DNA of 64,000 nt from Humibacter albus DSM 18994 (lineage in GTDB: Bacteria; Actinomycetota; Actinomycetes; Actinomycetales; Microbacteriaceae): the NCBI RefSeq assembly GCF_000421825.1, contig NZ_ATXT01000019.1:1-64000 (forward strand), read 5' to 3'. Both the position numbers and the translations under genes were made by a program. Shown piece after piece: positions 1 through 8,343 of this stretch. The first letter of the stretch is position 1, and every line of letters starts with the position of its first letter. A model generated the notes under the pieces. That model saw nothing but the letters and a program-made list of their open reading frames with translations, searched no databases and had not been told where the DNA came from.

Positions 1-64
1 GGGTGCGTCTCGTAGCGTGGTGTCACTTCCCGCGGGGTTCTCGTCGTCGTTGACGTAGGAGGGC

Positions 65-118
65 CATCGTGGGATGACCAGTTGTTTCCGGCAAGAAGCA
101 AAGCGAGATCCCACGATG
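65..118 (+). promoter_or_regulatory. Inverted repeat covering the transposase start codon
   Basis: CATCGTGGGAT (65-75) and ATCCCACGATG (108-118) are perfect 11-bp inverted repeats, and the second arm contains the ATG at 116. In a transcript entering from outside the element the hairpin would hide the start region. A transcript starting inside the loop would escape it. Such protection against impinging transcription is known from several IS elements; its operation here is inferred. Confidence 0.5.
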
Positions 119-1384
119 ACCGATAACCAGTCTGCCTTGACGACCCTGATCGGCGAAGTCCTCGCCGATCCCGACCTGGCCCACTCGGACGTGTTCCGGC
201 GGATGCTGCAGGCCGGCCTGCAGGACCTGATCAACGCGGAAGCGACCGCACGGATCGGAGCCGCCCCGCACGAGCGCACCCCGGAGCGGACAACGCGCCG
301 CAACGGCACCAGGCCGAAGACCCTCGCGACCCCGGCCGGCGAAGTCGACCTTCAGATCCCGAAGTTGCGGGAGGGGTCGTTCTTCCCGTCGCTGCTGTCG
401 CCGCGCCGGCGGGTCGATAAGGCCCTCTACGCGGTGATCTGCCAAGCGTGGATCGACGGTGTCTCCACCCGCAAGGTCGAGCAGCTGGTCCGGGCTCTGG
501 GCAACGACACCGGCATCAGCCGGTCCACGGTCTCGCGGATCTGCTCCGAGATCGACGAGGCGGTTCAGGAGTTCCTGCACCGCCGGATCGACCACACCTG
601 GTTCCCGTATCTGTTCCTGGACGCCACCTACCTCGACGTGCGCCACCGCGGCCGCGTCGTCTCCCAGGCCCTCGTCGTGGCCACCGGCGTCTCCGGCGAA
701 GGTCGGCGGGAGATCCTTGGCATGGCACTGGGCGACGCGGAGACCACCGACTTCTGGACCGAGTTCCTCCGCGGCCTGCGTGACCGGGGGTTGAAGGTTC
801 CCACCAACGCCGACCCGCTCGGCGTCGCCCTGGTCACTTCCGACGCGCACGCCGGCCTCAAGGCCGCGGTCAAGGCGATCCTGCCCGGATCGAGCTGGCA
901 GAGATGCCGGGTGCATTTCGCGCGGAACGTGACCCAGCGGCTCGGCTCGGCACGGTCAAAGCCCGTCAACGCGCTGATCTCGACGATCTTCGCGCAGACC
1001 ACCCGCGAAGCGGTGACGGCCCAGTACCACCAAGTCGCCGACAGCCTCCGCGGCTCGTTCCCCGAGATCGCGGCCATGCTCGAGAACGCCGAGCCAGACC
1101 TGACCGCGTTCGCGACGTTGCCCCGTGAGCACTGGCAGAAGGTCTGGTCGAACAACCCGATCGAGCGCCTGAACAGGGAGATCAAACGTCGCGCCGACGT
1201 GGTCCAGATCTTCCCCGACCGCGACTCCGTCACCCGTCTTATCGGAGCCGTCCTCCAAGAGCAGCACGAGGAATGGCAATACGGGGAACGCCGCTACTTC
1301 TCCGAGACCTCAATGCGAGCACTGATCCACGTCCTCCACGAGACCACCGAGCCCGCCCACCCCGAACTGCTCCTCACCGCCTAA
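116..1384 (+). CDS. IS256-family DDE transposase (422 aa)
   Basis: This is a mutator-type transposase that cuts and joins the element ends using an RNase H-fold DDE active site. Likely catalytic positions are the Asp in FLDATYLDVR, the Asp in VTSDAHAGLK and the Glu in SNNPIERLNREIKRR. The length is usual for the family and the frame is intact, so the protein should be functional. An in-frame ATG at 74 exists, but the ATG at 116 begins the usual N-terminus (MTDNQSALTTLI) and is preferred. The start at 116 lies in the right arm of an inverted repeat, which could limit translation of read-through transcripts. Confidence 0.9.
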   Translation: MTDNQSALTTLIGEVLADPDLAHSDVFRRMLQAGLQDLINAEATARIGAAPHERTPERTTRRNGTRPKTLATPAGEVDLQIPKLREGSFFPSLLSPRRRVDKALYAVICQAWIDGVSTRKVEQLVRALGNDTGISRSTVSRICSEIDEAVQEFLHRRIDHTWFPYLFLDATYLDVRHRGRVVSQALVVATGVSGEGRREILGMALGDAETTDFWTEFLRGLRDRGLKVPTNADPLGVALVTSDAHAGLKAAVKAILPGSSWQRCRVHFARNVTQRLGSARSKPVNALISTIFAQTTREAVTAQYHQVADSLRGSFPEIAAMLENAEPDLTAFATLPREHWQKVWSNNPIERLNREIKRRADVVQIFPDRDSVTRLIGAVLQEQHEEWQYGERRYFSETSMRALIHVLHETTEPAHPELLLTA

Positions 1385-1412
1385 CCATCACCCACCCACA
1401 GGAAACAACAGC

Positions 1413-1439
1413 AGTAACACCACATCACGGGACTTGACC
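1413..1439 (-). repeat. Right terminal inverted repeat of the IS256-type element
   Basis: Read on the minus strand this end aligns with bases 1-27 of the window. Shared blocks are GTC, CGT, GTGGTGT and ACT, with about eight mismatches and no gap. It lies 29 bp beyond the transposase stop codon, a typical position for this family. Confidence 0.6.
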
Positions 1440-1454
1440 AGCGGAACATGTTTC

Positions 1455-1500
1455 CTTATGTCGGCGGAAATGCAAAAGTTCGAATCCCCCATCCTCCGCC
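1455..1500 (+). repeat. Attachment-type repeat copy 1 (tRNA-Ser 3' end)
   Basis: This 46-bp sequence is perfectly repeated at 11593-11638, and its last 30 bp recur at 21608-21637. The 3' part (TTCGAATCCCCCATCCTCCG followed by CC) reads as the T-loop, the 3' side of the T stem and the 3' acceptor strand of a tRNA-Ser. The matching 5' T-stem strand is absent because AAAAG precedes the loop, so it is not a tRNA gene. Such 3' tRNA pieces are the usual cores of integrative-element attachment sites. A complete tRNA-Ser is not present in the window. Confidence 0.75.
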
Positions 1501-1810
1501 ACAAATAGATGCGTTTACCAGGTATTTTGCTGCCCAAAGCGGCACAAAACGACATGTAGGGCGCCTGAGGTGGCACAGTTTGGTGCCGTTTCAGGTTAAA
1601 ATATGCCGTTTCATGCCCTCGAAGGATGGGGGATTCTCGCCTCGTGAGGATGTTGGCTTCCGCCCCGCCTGCGATAAGCGGGGCTGTCCGAGTCCGGCAG
1701 ACCAACGGGCCGAGGCAACGGAGTGCGGCTTGGAGGCGTTCGCGACGGCAACAAAGACCTGGCCATGACCGGCCGATAGCAGTCTCTTCGTGCTACTCTC
1801 AAGGCACTAC
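1501..1810. other. Left subterminal region of the first segment, no gene
   Basis: There is no convincing gene. It holds short motifs that recur near the other end of the same segment: GGTGGCACAGT at 1569-1579 (again at 11478-11488), TGCCGTTTCA at 1584-1593 and ATGCCGTTTCATG at 1603-1615 (again at 11525-11537). A 7-bp hairpin (GCCCCGC paired with GCGGGGC) lies near 1662-1684. The shared motifs may be integrase arm-type sites or remains of a duplicated element end. Confidence 0.45.
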
Positions 1811-1855
1811 ATCCCCCACGCCTCTCGACGATGCGCACTTGGGGGATTTTCTCTG
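1791..1855 (+). ncRNA. Candidate short structured leader RNA upstream of the abi gene
   Basis: An extended -10 box (TGC-TACTCT, 1791-1799) predicts a start near 1806. The transcript would then form a hairpin from ATCCCCCA (1811-1818) and TGGGGGAT (1840-1847), with a small inner CGC/GCG stem, followed by TTTTCTCT, like an intrinsic terminator. This would give an RNA of about 45-50 nt just ahead of the Abi gene. A conserved 'abiF RNA' motif is described beside abiF genes, and such RNAs can act as antitoxins. Whether this sequence matches that motif was not tested; a simple attenuator is the alternative. Confidence 0.4.
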
Positions 1856-1877
1856 CCCAGCGAGAAGGGACCGCTGG

Positions 1878-2864
1878 ATGCCTCGACCGCCGCGACCACG
1901 CGGATCGCTGCCCTACGAGAAACCACCGCTGAGCGTCGACCAACTCGTCGACCGTCTCGCCGGCCGCGGCCTGCAGATCCCAGACCGAGATCGCGCGATC
2001 AGATACCTACGCCACATCGGCTACTACCGCCTTTCGCCATACACGATCCCTTTCCGGCAGAACGGATCCGACCACCTGGTCCGCAAGGGCACGTCCTTCG
2101 ATGATGTGTTGGACCTCTACGTGTTCGACCGCGCACTACGACTCCTGGCCATGGACGCGCTCGAACGCGTCGAAGTAGCAGTACGAGCCGCTCTCACCGA
2201 TCACATGTCGACGACATACGACAACTCGCACTGGTACACGGACCCAACACACTTCCGCGACCGGCACAGGCACGCAGGCCTGCTCAGGATCGTGCACGAG
2301 ACATGCGAAGACCGCCTCAACGGAACGCCGGACGCCGGCGAAGACGCGCTCGTGCACCGCTCCGCACTCGAGCACTACCTCACGACATACGGCTCCCCGG
2401 AACTCCCACCCTCTTGGCTCATGGTCGAGACGTTGACCATCGGCCAACTGACCAGCGCATACCGCAACCTTCGGAACCGGTCCGACCGAACAGCAATCGC
2501 CGCAAGCATCGGACTGACCGCGCCCGTCCTCGAATCCTGGCTGCAAACATACGTCCGTGTGCGGAACGTCTGCGCACACCACGGACGACTATGGAACGTC
2601 GGCCTCGGCGTCTACCCCGCGATCCCCAACTCACCATCGATCTCCTGGCTGCAAGCCCCCGATACACTCCCCGAGCGGTCGCGGAGACGGCTTTACCCCG
2701 TGCTTATCTCACTACAGTCGGTGCTCGACACTGCGTCCCCGCGAAGCAGCTGGGCAAAGCGACTCCACACACTTCTCATATCTCGCTCCCCAACGAATCG
2801 CGCCGGAATGGGCATACCCGAACATTGGGCAGAAGATCCCTTCTGGAGTCGCCACATCGAGTGA
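1878..2864 (+). CDS. Abi_2-family abortive infection protein, AbiF/AbiD type HEPN (328 aa)
   Basis: This is probably an RNA-targeting HEPN ribonuclease that stops growth of phage-infected cells. The N-terminal part contains the Abi_2 signature: KPPLSVDQLVDRL, then YLRHIGYYRLSPY, then DVLDLYVFDRALRLL. The catalytic HEPN motif is R-N-x3-H in VRNVCAHHGRLWN, late in the protein. The length matches the family. The frame is open further upstream, but ATG 1878 has an AGAAGGG ribosome-binding site and begins where family similarity starts. It stands alone with a structured leader. The surroundings look less GC-rich than the sugar loci, consistent with transfer. Confidence 0.85.
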   Translation: MPRPPRPRGSLPYEKPPLSVDQLVDRLAGRGLQIPDRDRAIRYLRHIGYYRLSPYTIPFRQNGSDHLVRKGTSFDDVLDLYVFDRALRLLAMDALERVEVAVRAALTDHMSTTYDNSHWYTDPTHFRDRHRHAGLLRIVHETCEDRLNGTPDAGEDALVHRSALEHYLTTYGSPELPPSWLMVETLTIGQLTSAYRNLRNRSDRTAIAASIGLTAPVLESWLQTYVRVRNVCAHHGRLWNVGLGVYPAIPNSPSISWLQAPDTLPERSRRRLYPVLISLQSVLDTASPRSSWAKRLHTLLISRSPTNRAGMGIPEHWAEDPFWSRHIE

Positions 2865-2930
2865 CCCTGCGCACGCAGGCGGATCGGCTTCCGGGCGGGC
2901 GATCCGCGAGCCGCGCGACGCTTTGACCAT

Positions 2931-3755
2931 CTACAAGCCGTGACTAATGGCAAATCGACCTACGGCGTCGGCGCCGTTGAGCGTTCCGTTCGGGGCGTCA
3001 TAGACGAACAACGCAATGCCGAATCGTTGGCGAACTCAACGGCGCCCGCTGAGTAGGTTCCAGAAGTGAAGAAGAGCGGTTTTCGCCCGTCCACAGATGC
3101 GACGCCACCAAGTTCTCTCATCTCGGTGACGCCGACGGTGCCGCTGTAGTTCTTGACTTGCGCTATGTAATGCGTGGACTCCACGTCCACGCCCCCGTCA
3201 CCGCTGAACCTCGTAATGGTGGTCGCATCAGGCTCGCCGCCGGACGGCACCCCGCCAAGCCATCATTAGTCCGATCCAGATGAGAGCCACCGGAGCCGCG
3301 AGCAAACTGGACCACGTTCCGGAACCGCTGCTGGCCGCGTTTTGGCTCACCCCGATGACGAACAGCGTGGCGAACAGCAGGCCATCTACCCATGCATAAG
3401 TGAACCACTTTCTTGTGCGCTCGTCCGGCGTGATCGAATTGGGCGCGAGGCTTGCTGCTAGAGGACCGACAGATCGGGCCGCGTGAGTGGCAATGACGTC
3501 CAAACTCTCCCAGATATTCGGATACGCGGCGACCATCGATTCCCCTTGGCGTCGCATCCTCTCGCACGCACCCCGTTCAGCGTCCGTCCGAGGCGACCTG
3601 ATCGTTGTCGTGCTGGGCATGTGGAACACGCTATCCAGCATCGAAACGTCGATTGATTCGAACGCTACCCCCAATTTGCGGCAATGCCGGCCGCGCACGC
3701 TCAGCCGAAATCGTGGCGACTGACCAGTTGAGAAGTCGTATTGCGTGAACGGCAT
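2931..3755 (-). pseudogene. Decayed Mrr-like restriction endonuclease with N-terminal membrane helices
   Basis: Three reading frames on the minus strand carry consecutive pieces of one protein family. The first frame (3755 down to 3228) has two hydrophobic helices, ending in AWRGAVRRRA. The second (3250 to about 3035) has the Mrr-type nuclease core: FSGDGGVDV, then IAQVKNYSG (D-QxK), then PLFFTSGTYS. The third (about 3035 to 2931) continues as GIALFVYDAPNGTLNGADA. Family members carry these in one frame, so two frameshifts, and possibly a small deletion before FSGDGG, have broken the gene. The start codon is uncertain. It may once have been a modified-DNA nuclease of the defence island. Confidence 0.6.
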
Positions 3756-3997
3756 CCCGGCCCTACGACCTGCCCGCAAACGGATAGCTCCGCGTGCGGC
3801 GGCAGGACTGCGACTCAGCGAAGGACGGAGCCGACGAGAAATCCGGCGCTGCCTCAAGCGCTACCTCGCACGACGCCTCTACCGCAAGCTCAACACGCTA
3901 TATGCCCACGCAGCTTGACAGATATAGAAGCGTCAGTCCCAGCTTCTGGGTGGCGATCAGCGGTGGCGACGCTCGCCGAGAGGGGGTTGATGGACGT

Positions 3998-6900
3998 TCA
4001 GCGGGCCATGATGACCTCGAGGGCAAGCTGCCGTTCGACGTCTTCGAGCCGCGAGATGAGTCCGACCGCGTAGGGCGCTGCGACGTGATGGCCGTTGCTG
4101 TTGACCAAGGCGAGGAAGACCTGACGGAATGCGGTTTGGAAGGCCTCACTCCAACGAGAGATCTCCCCGCGTGCTCCGTTGACGACGAACACGAGACACG
4201 AAGCGTCCATCCATTGCTGACCGATCAGGTTGCGCATAACGATCACCTGGTTGTCGAACGCAGCCTGGGCGTTGCCGGCGACGTCGCGCGCGTAGCTAGC
4301 GGCGATCCCAGTCCACGCCGAAACGTGATCGGGAAGCGTGATGTTCGCGGCAGCGGCTTTGACCATCAACGCGATTTTGTCGGGAGCGTGCTCCGGGCCG
4401 CTGTGCAAGAGGGCCGCCGCGAGGCCTTGCGGCGCGTATTGCTCGTCACGTCCGGCGGCATCCCACACCCAGTCGCGGAAGGCGACTCCGACCGTCCAAT
4501 TGCGGATCAGATCGACGTCCGCCGCGTCGGCATCGGCAGCGCTGAGAGCGCCCGTCACGCGGAGACGCTCTATCAGGGCTGGAGTGCCAAATGTCAGCGC
4601 ACCGGCTTCTCGGGCGACGACGCGCGTTGCGACGTCATCGCACCAGAACGGCAGGTCCCGCTGCACGGCAAGGTCTAGGGCGGTGAGCCACGGATCATGC
4701 TCGTCCCCGAATCGTTGAGCGACCTCGGTTGCGAACTGCGTGTTGCCCACGCGGTCGGTCTGGCGGAACCACTCGTAGAGGGAGTTGGCGTTATCGCGCT
4801 GTATACGGAGCTCGATTGGATCCTGAGCGCTGAACGTTGCCGGAGTGTCTGGGCCGCTGGGGATGAACACTCCCCCGACCTCGCGCGCGAACGCTTCGCG
4901 CGCCGCGCCCGCGTCGACCATCTGCTGCGAAGTCGATATCAGGCGCGGGAAGCGCGAGGCGAGGAATTGTGCCCGGTCGCGGTCCACAACGGTGAGTGTG
5001 AATAGCGCGGTGACGTCGACCACGCCCCCGGACGCGATCGCTGCATCAACTGCGGCGGACTCATCGAAGCCCTGGATCGGGCCGGCGAATCTCGGAGAGC
5101 GATGCCCGAGATTGATCAGCTCGGCAAGCTGTCGACCCGTCGGTTTGGCCGCTACACCGATGGGGAACAGACCCTTCTTGAGCTTGTCGTTCAGTTCCTG
5201 CATGGCGGGGTTGCGTTGGCCAGCGGCGAGCTCGTCCATCTGTTGGATGATCGACGCCGGATCGTCGGGATCGACCTCGATGCGGCGGAACGCGTTCTCT
5301 CCTGGGTATTCACGCTCGAACTGGTCGAGCAGCTTGTCCGGAGTGATGTCCGGGGACTGCTCCGTAAGTCCCTCCCCCATCGTCAGAGCGGCGACGGCGA
5401 AGTTTCGGACGTGCCGGTCGTCGGCGAACTTGGTGACGATTTCGAAGAACTCTGCCAACGTCGCCATGTCATTGCCGTGGTGACCGAACAACAGCATCCA
5501 CAGCGTGGCGTCATCAGCGATCCGCGGCGTCGGCCGGTACGTCTTCCAATCACGGTAGGCCTGGTCGAGATCGCCCGAGTCGTGGCGTAGCCGGATCAAC
5601 GCCCACTGCGCTGAGAGGGAGTCCGGCCAGACCCGGAGCAAGCCCTGTGCGGCGGTGAGCGCGGCCGCAAAGTCACCCATCGACGATCCGCACTCGAGCT
5701 GGACGACATAGGCATCGAACTGGTTGCCCCAGTCGGAACCGCCGATCTGAATGGCGCGGGACGCGCGCTCGATAGCAGCGGCGTAGTTCTGTTCCCCCTG
5801 CAGCGCTCGTGCCGCGCGCAACCACAGCTCCGCATCGCCCCACTCTTGTGCGGCTTGCTCCGCAATGAAGACGAGCTCCTTGGTCTTGCCGTTCTTCTCG
5901 TAGTAACCGATCAGTGCGAGCGACAGTCGCGGGTTCTTTGGAGCCTGCGCCCGAACTCGTTGCTCTGCTCCCGGAACGTTCGTGTACAGCTCCACGATCA
6001 GTTCAAGCTCAGACGCAATCCCAGGATTGGCACCGCGGAGCTCGTCCACGAACGGGTGCACATGACCGAGGATCGCGTATCGGAAACAGAGCTCCGCCTT
6101 GTCCGACTCCTTCTCGGCGGCGTCGATCGCCTCTGACAGCAGGGCCGCGGCGCGGTCCGCGTCGTCGGCGAGCTCTGCCTCGCGGGAGGCGACCTGAAGC
6201 TTCACCCACCTCGGCGTCGCTACATCAAACTGCTCGCGAGCGGCGCGGACATTTCCGAACAACGCGAGCAGCACTGCGGACTCACTGCGCACCTCAGGGT
6301 GGTCTGTCTCCGCCTGGGTCGCAGTCGGCGGGTGCGAGAGATTCCATGCGCCTTCGTAGTTCGTGAGCATTGCGTAGGCGCGCATCGCTCGCGCGACAAC
6401 GCCCCCCCCGACGACAGCCCCCACCGCCGTCGCGCATCCCGGATCTTCAGCGCGAGAGCCAGGCCGGCGCTGAGATCGAGCGTGTGGGCGCCACGCATGT
6501 CCATTCCGCTGCGACGTAGATACGCCTCCACCGCGAGACCGCCAGCGCCGGTGTGGCCGTTGGTGTCGAAGGCGGTCGTGCCGAATTCGATCAATTCGTC
6601 GAGCTGGAGTCGGCTCAACATGAAATCCGCGATCAAGGTGGAACGAATCGAATCCTGTACTGCGCTCTGCGGAGTCCACGAGCGAGCATGGCCAAGCCGT
6701 TCTTCCGGGTCGCCCGGCAGCACAGCCTTGGCGATCGGGTCTTCGGTGACATCCTCGAGGTAGTCGATCGTTGCGGCCTCATCGAGATCAGGGTTGGCCC
6801 AGGTCCATCGCACCTTCCAGTACGCGATCGGCACTGCTCCCTGCTCGATCGCGCGTGTGAACCATGCCAAGGCTGCGTCCCTGGCCTCCACCTCGGAGCT

Positions 6901-7530
6901 GTACTCGCCGAGCCAACCCAGCAGCCCCGCCTGATCGGGCAGCCAGCTTGGCGGTGATGTCGCCCACGACCGAAGCAGCGCGGCACGATCCGCGGCACGG
7001 AGCAGCTCCCGCAGTACTCGATCCATCGAATCGCCAACTGACTCGCGGATCGCGACGGCGTCTTGCCCAAATGACGGCGAGAGCTGGTCGACATAGGTCC
7101 GCCACAACGCCGCTCTTGCGTCTCCTGAGGTCGCCAACGCCTGCACGCCCTTAATCACCTCGTCATGCAGCGTGATCTCACGCTCTGCAGGCTCCGCCGC
7201 GCCGAAATAGGAGCGACGAAGCAGCCGAAACAACTCCTCCGCCGGCATCGCCACGCCGTTTCGGTTCACCGGACGGGCCTTCTCCAAGAGAGTGAAAGCA
7301 GCCTGCATCTGGCCGGCTTGCCCTGACCGAATCGCGGTCTTCACTGGCTTCGCTCGGACGACCAACCAGAGCCGCCGTCGCGACACGAAGTACCCCTGCG
7401 CCTTGGCAGCCTTCCGCGCGCCCGCGGCGATACGCCACGGGAACGAAAGCCGGCGATAGATCCGGGTACCGAGACCTAGAAGAGCACCGGTCCCGATGTC
7501 CGTAGCGGCGCCGGTGAGTGGATCAGCCAT
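3998..7530 (-). pseudogene. Giant TPR-PIN protein interrupted by a frameshift at a G8 tract
   Basis: Two minus-strand frames form one protein of about 1,170 aa. The N-terminal frame starts at ATG 7530 (MADPLTGAATDIGTG) and stops at 6220. The C-terminal frame continues from about 6410 to 3998. They meet at a run of eight G (C8 on the plus strand, 6402-6409); one extra G would join them as SSGGGVVARAM. Much of the protein is helical TPR-like repeat (for example AELWLRAARALQGEQNYAAA). A PIN-type nuclease domain lies near 5030-4550: VVDVTALF carries the first Asp and LPFWCDDVATRVVAREAG the DD pair, followed by TFGTPALIERL. The gene starts inside the upstream recombinase gene (8-nt overlap), so the two are co-transcribed. 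It could be a decayed gene, a phase-variable gene, a programmed frameshift site, or a consensus error in the homopolymer. Confidence 0.6.
6402..6409 (-). repeat. Homopolymer G8 tract at the TPR-PIN frame junction
   Basis: Eight consecutive C on the plus strand, read as G8 in the gene, sit exactly where coding potential changes frame. Homopolymers of this length are prone to replication or transcription slippage and to base-calling errors. Confidence 0.75.
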
Positions 7531-8089
7531 TCGTCTCTCCGTCCAGCGTTCGGTAGATGGTTTGGCGACTCACGCCGAAGTGCTCCGCGAGTGACGTAAC
7601 CGACTCTCCTGACCCGTGCCGTTCGACTATGTGGCTGGCCTTCTGAGGTGTCAGCTTCGGGCGCCGGCCACCGGGCCTCCCTCGTGCCTTCGCAGCCGCG
7701 AGTCCATCTTTGGTCCGAGCCACCATCAGATCGCGCTCGAACTGCGCGAACGCGGCCAGGATCGTGAAGAACATCTGCCCCTCGGGTGATCGGGTGTCGA
7801 TCGGCTGCTCGAGCACCTGCAGCTCAATTCCGCCGACCTCGAGCCACTGGCTGATCTCGAGAAGATCCTTCGTCGAACGGCCAAAACGGTCGAGCCGCGT
7901 CACGACGAGCGTGTCGCCGGCTCGCAGCTGCTCCCGCGCGCGATCCCACTCAGGTCGACTCGCACGGGTCCCGCTGAAGTGCTCGACGAAGTCTCGGCCC
8001 ACGCCGGCGCGCTCGAGAGCGTCCTGCTGGCTCGACGGGTCCTGATCAAGCGTGGAGATTCGCGAATACCCGATGCGATGATTCGTCAC
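7523..8089 (-). CDS. Serine recombinase, resolvase/invertase family (188 aa)
   Basis: This is a small serine recombinase for site-specific inversion or resolution. The catalytic domain begins IGYSRISTLDQD with the nucleophilic serine, followed by LVVTRLDRFGRS and the long E helix (FTILAAFAQFERDLMVART). A Hin-type helix-turn-helix (SVTSLAEHFGVSRQTIYR) ends the protein. The start is taken as GTG 8089 (VTNHRIGYSRIS); the frame is open to 8143 but that extension is not family-like. Its 3' end overlaps the start of the giant TPR-PIN gene by 8 nt. Inverted repeats just upstream (8091-8182) may be its crossover or operator site. It might act as a DNA invertase or as a DNA-binding regulator of the TPR-PIN gene. 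Confidence 0.9.
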   Translation of the reverse strand: MTNHRIGYSRISTLDQDPSSQQDALERAGVGRDFVEHFSGTRASRPEWDRAREQLRAGDTLVVTRLDRFGRSTKDLLEISQWLEVGGIELQVLEQPIDTRSPEGQMFFTILAAFAQFERDLMVARTKDGLAAAKARGRPGGRRPKLTPQKASHIVERHGSGESVTSLAEHFGVSRQTIYRTLDGETNG

Positions 8090-8090
8090 C

Positions 8091-8182
8091 CGCGAAGTGT
8101 CACACAAACGTACGTCATCGCCGCCGTCATTCGGACACGGCAATCCGACAACTGAGTGACACCGAAAGTGTCACTCTTCGCG
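8091..8182. promoter_or_regulatory. Inverted-repeat array upstream of the recombinase (res/operator candidate)
   Basis: A perfect 9-bp inverted repeat (GAGTGACAC, 5-bp spacer, GTGTCACTC) occupies 8154-8176. Another GTGTCACA half-site lies at 8097-8104 beside the recombinase start. Outer arms CGCGAAG (8091-8097) and CTTCGCG (8176-8182) enclose the array. Serine recombinases bind paired inverted half-sites next to their own genes, so this 92-bp stretch is the best candidate for a recombination or autoregulation site. Confidence 0.45.
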
Positions 8183-8343
8183 CACGTCCGGAAACGATCG
8201 TCTACGGACGCGCGTCTCCGTCCGGCCAATCGAGCTTGGCGATCCGTTCGTGCATTTTGTCCGACACCTCGCCCTCAACCCGGCGGTCTTCCACCGCACG
8301 CACCTCAGCGCTGCTTTCGCCACCCGAGAGACGCGACGATGCT

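Larger units (their letters stand above)
1..1439 (+). mobile_element. IS256-family insertion sequence, apparently complete
   Basis: A transposase gene is flanked by imperfect terminal inverted repeats. The left repeat occupies about 1-27 and the right repeat 1413-1439; read inward they match at roughly 19 of 27 positions and share the block GTGGTGT. The element therefore begins at or just before the first base of the window. A target-site duplication cannot be checked because the left flank is missing. The right end lies only 15 bp from the first tRNA-Ser-type attachment repeat, so this IS probably landed in or beside an integration hot spot. Confidence 0.7.

Noticed and set aside
1440-1500. 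Possible intact tRNA-Ser gene at the attachment repeats
   Set aside because: Only the T-loop and the 3' strands of the T and acceptor stems are present. The 5' T-stem strand is AAAAG rather than GGGGG, and no matching 5' acceptor GGAGGAT or anticodon arm precedes it at any of the three copies.
3794-4678. 294-codon plus-strand frame in the defence segment
   Set aside because: It is antisense to the TPR-PIN gene, whose minus-strand translation shows coherent helical repeats and PIN motifs. The plus-strand translation has no domain-like pattern.
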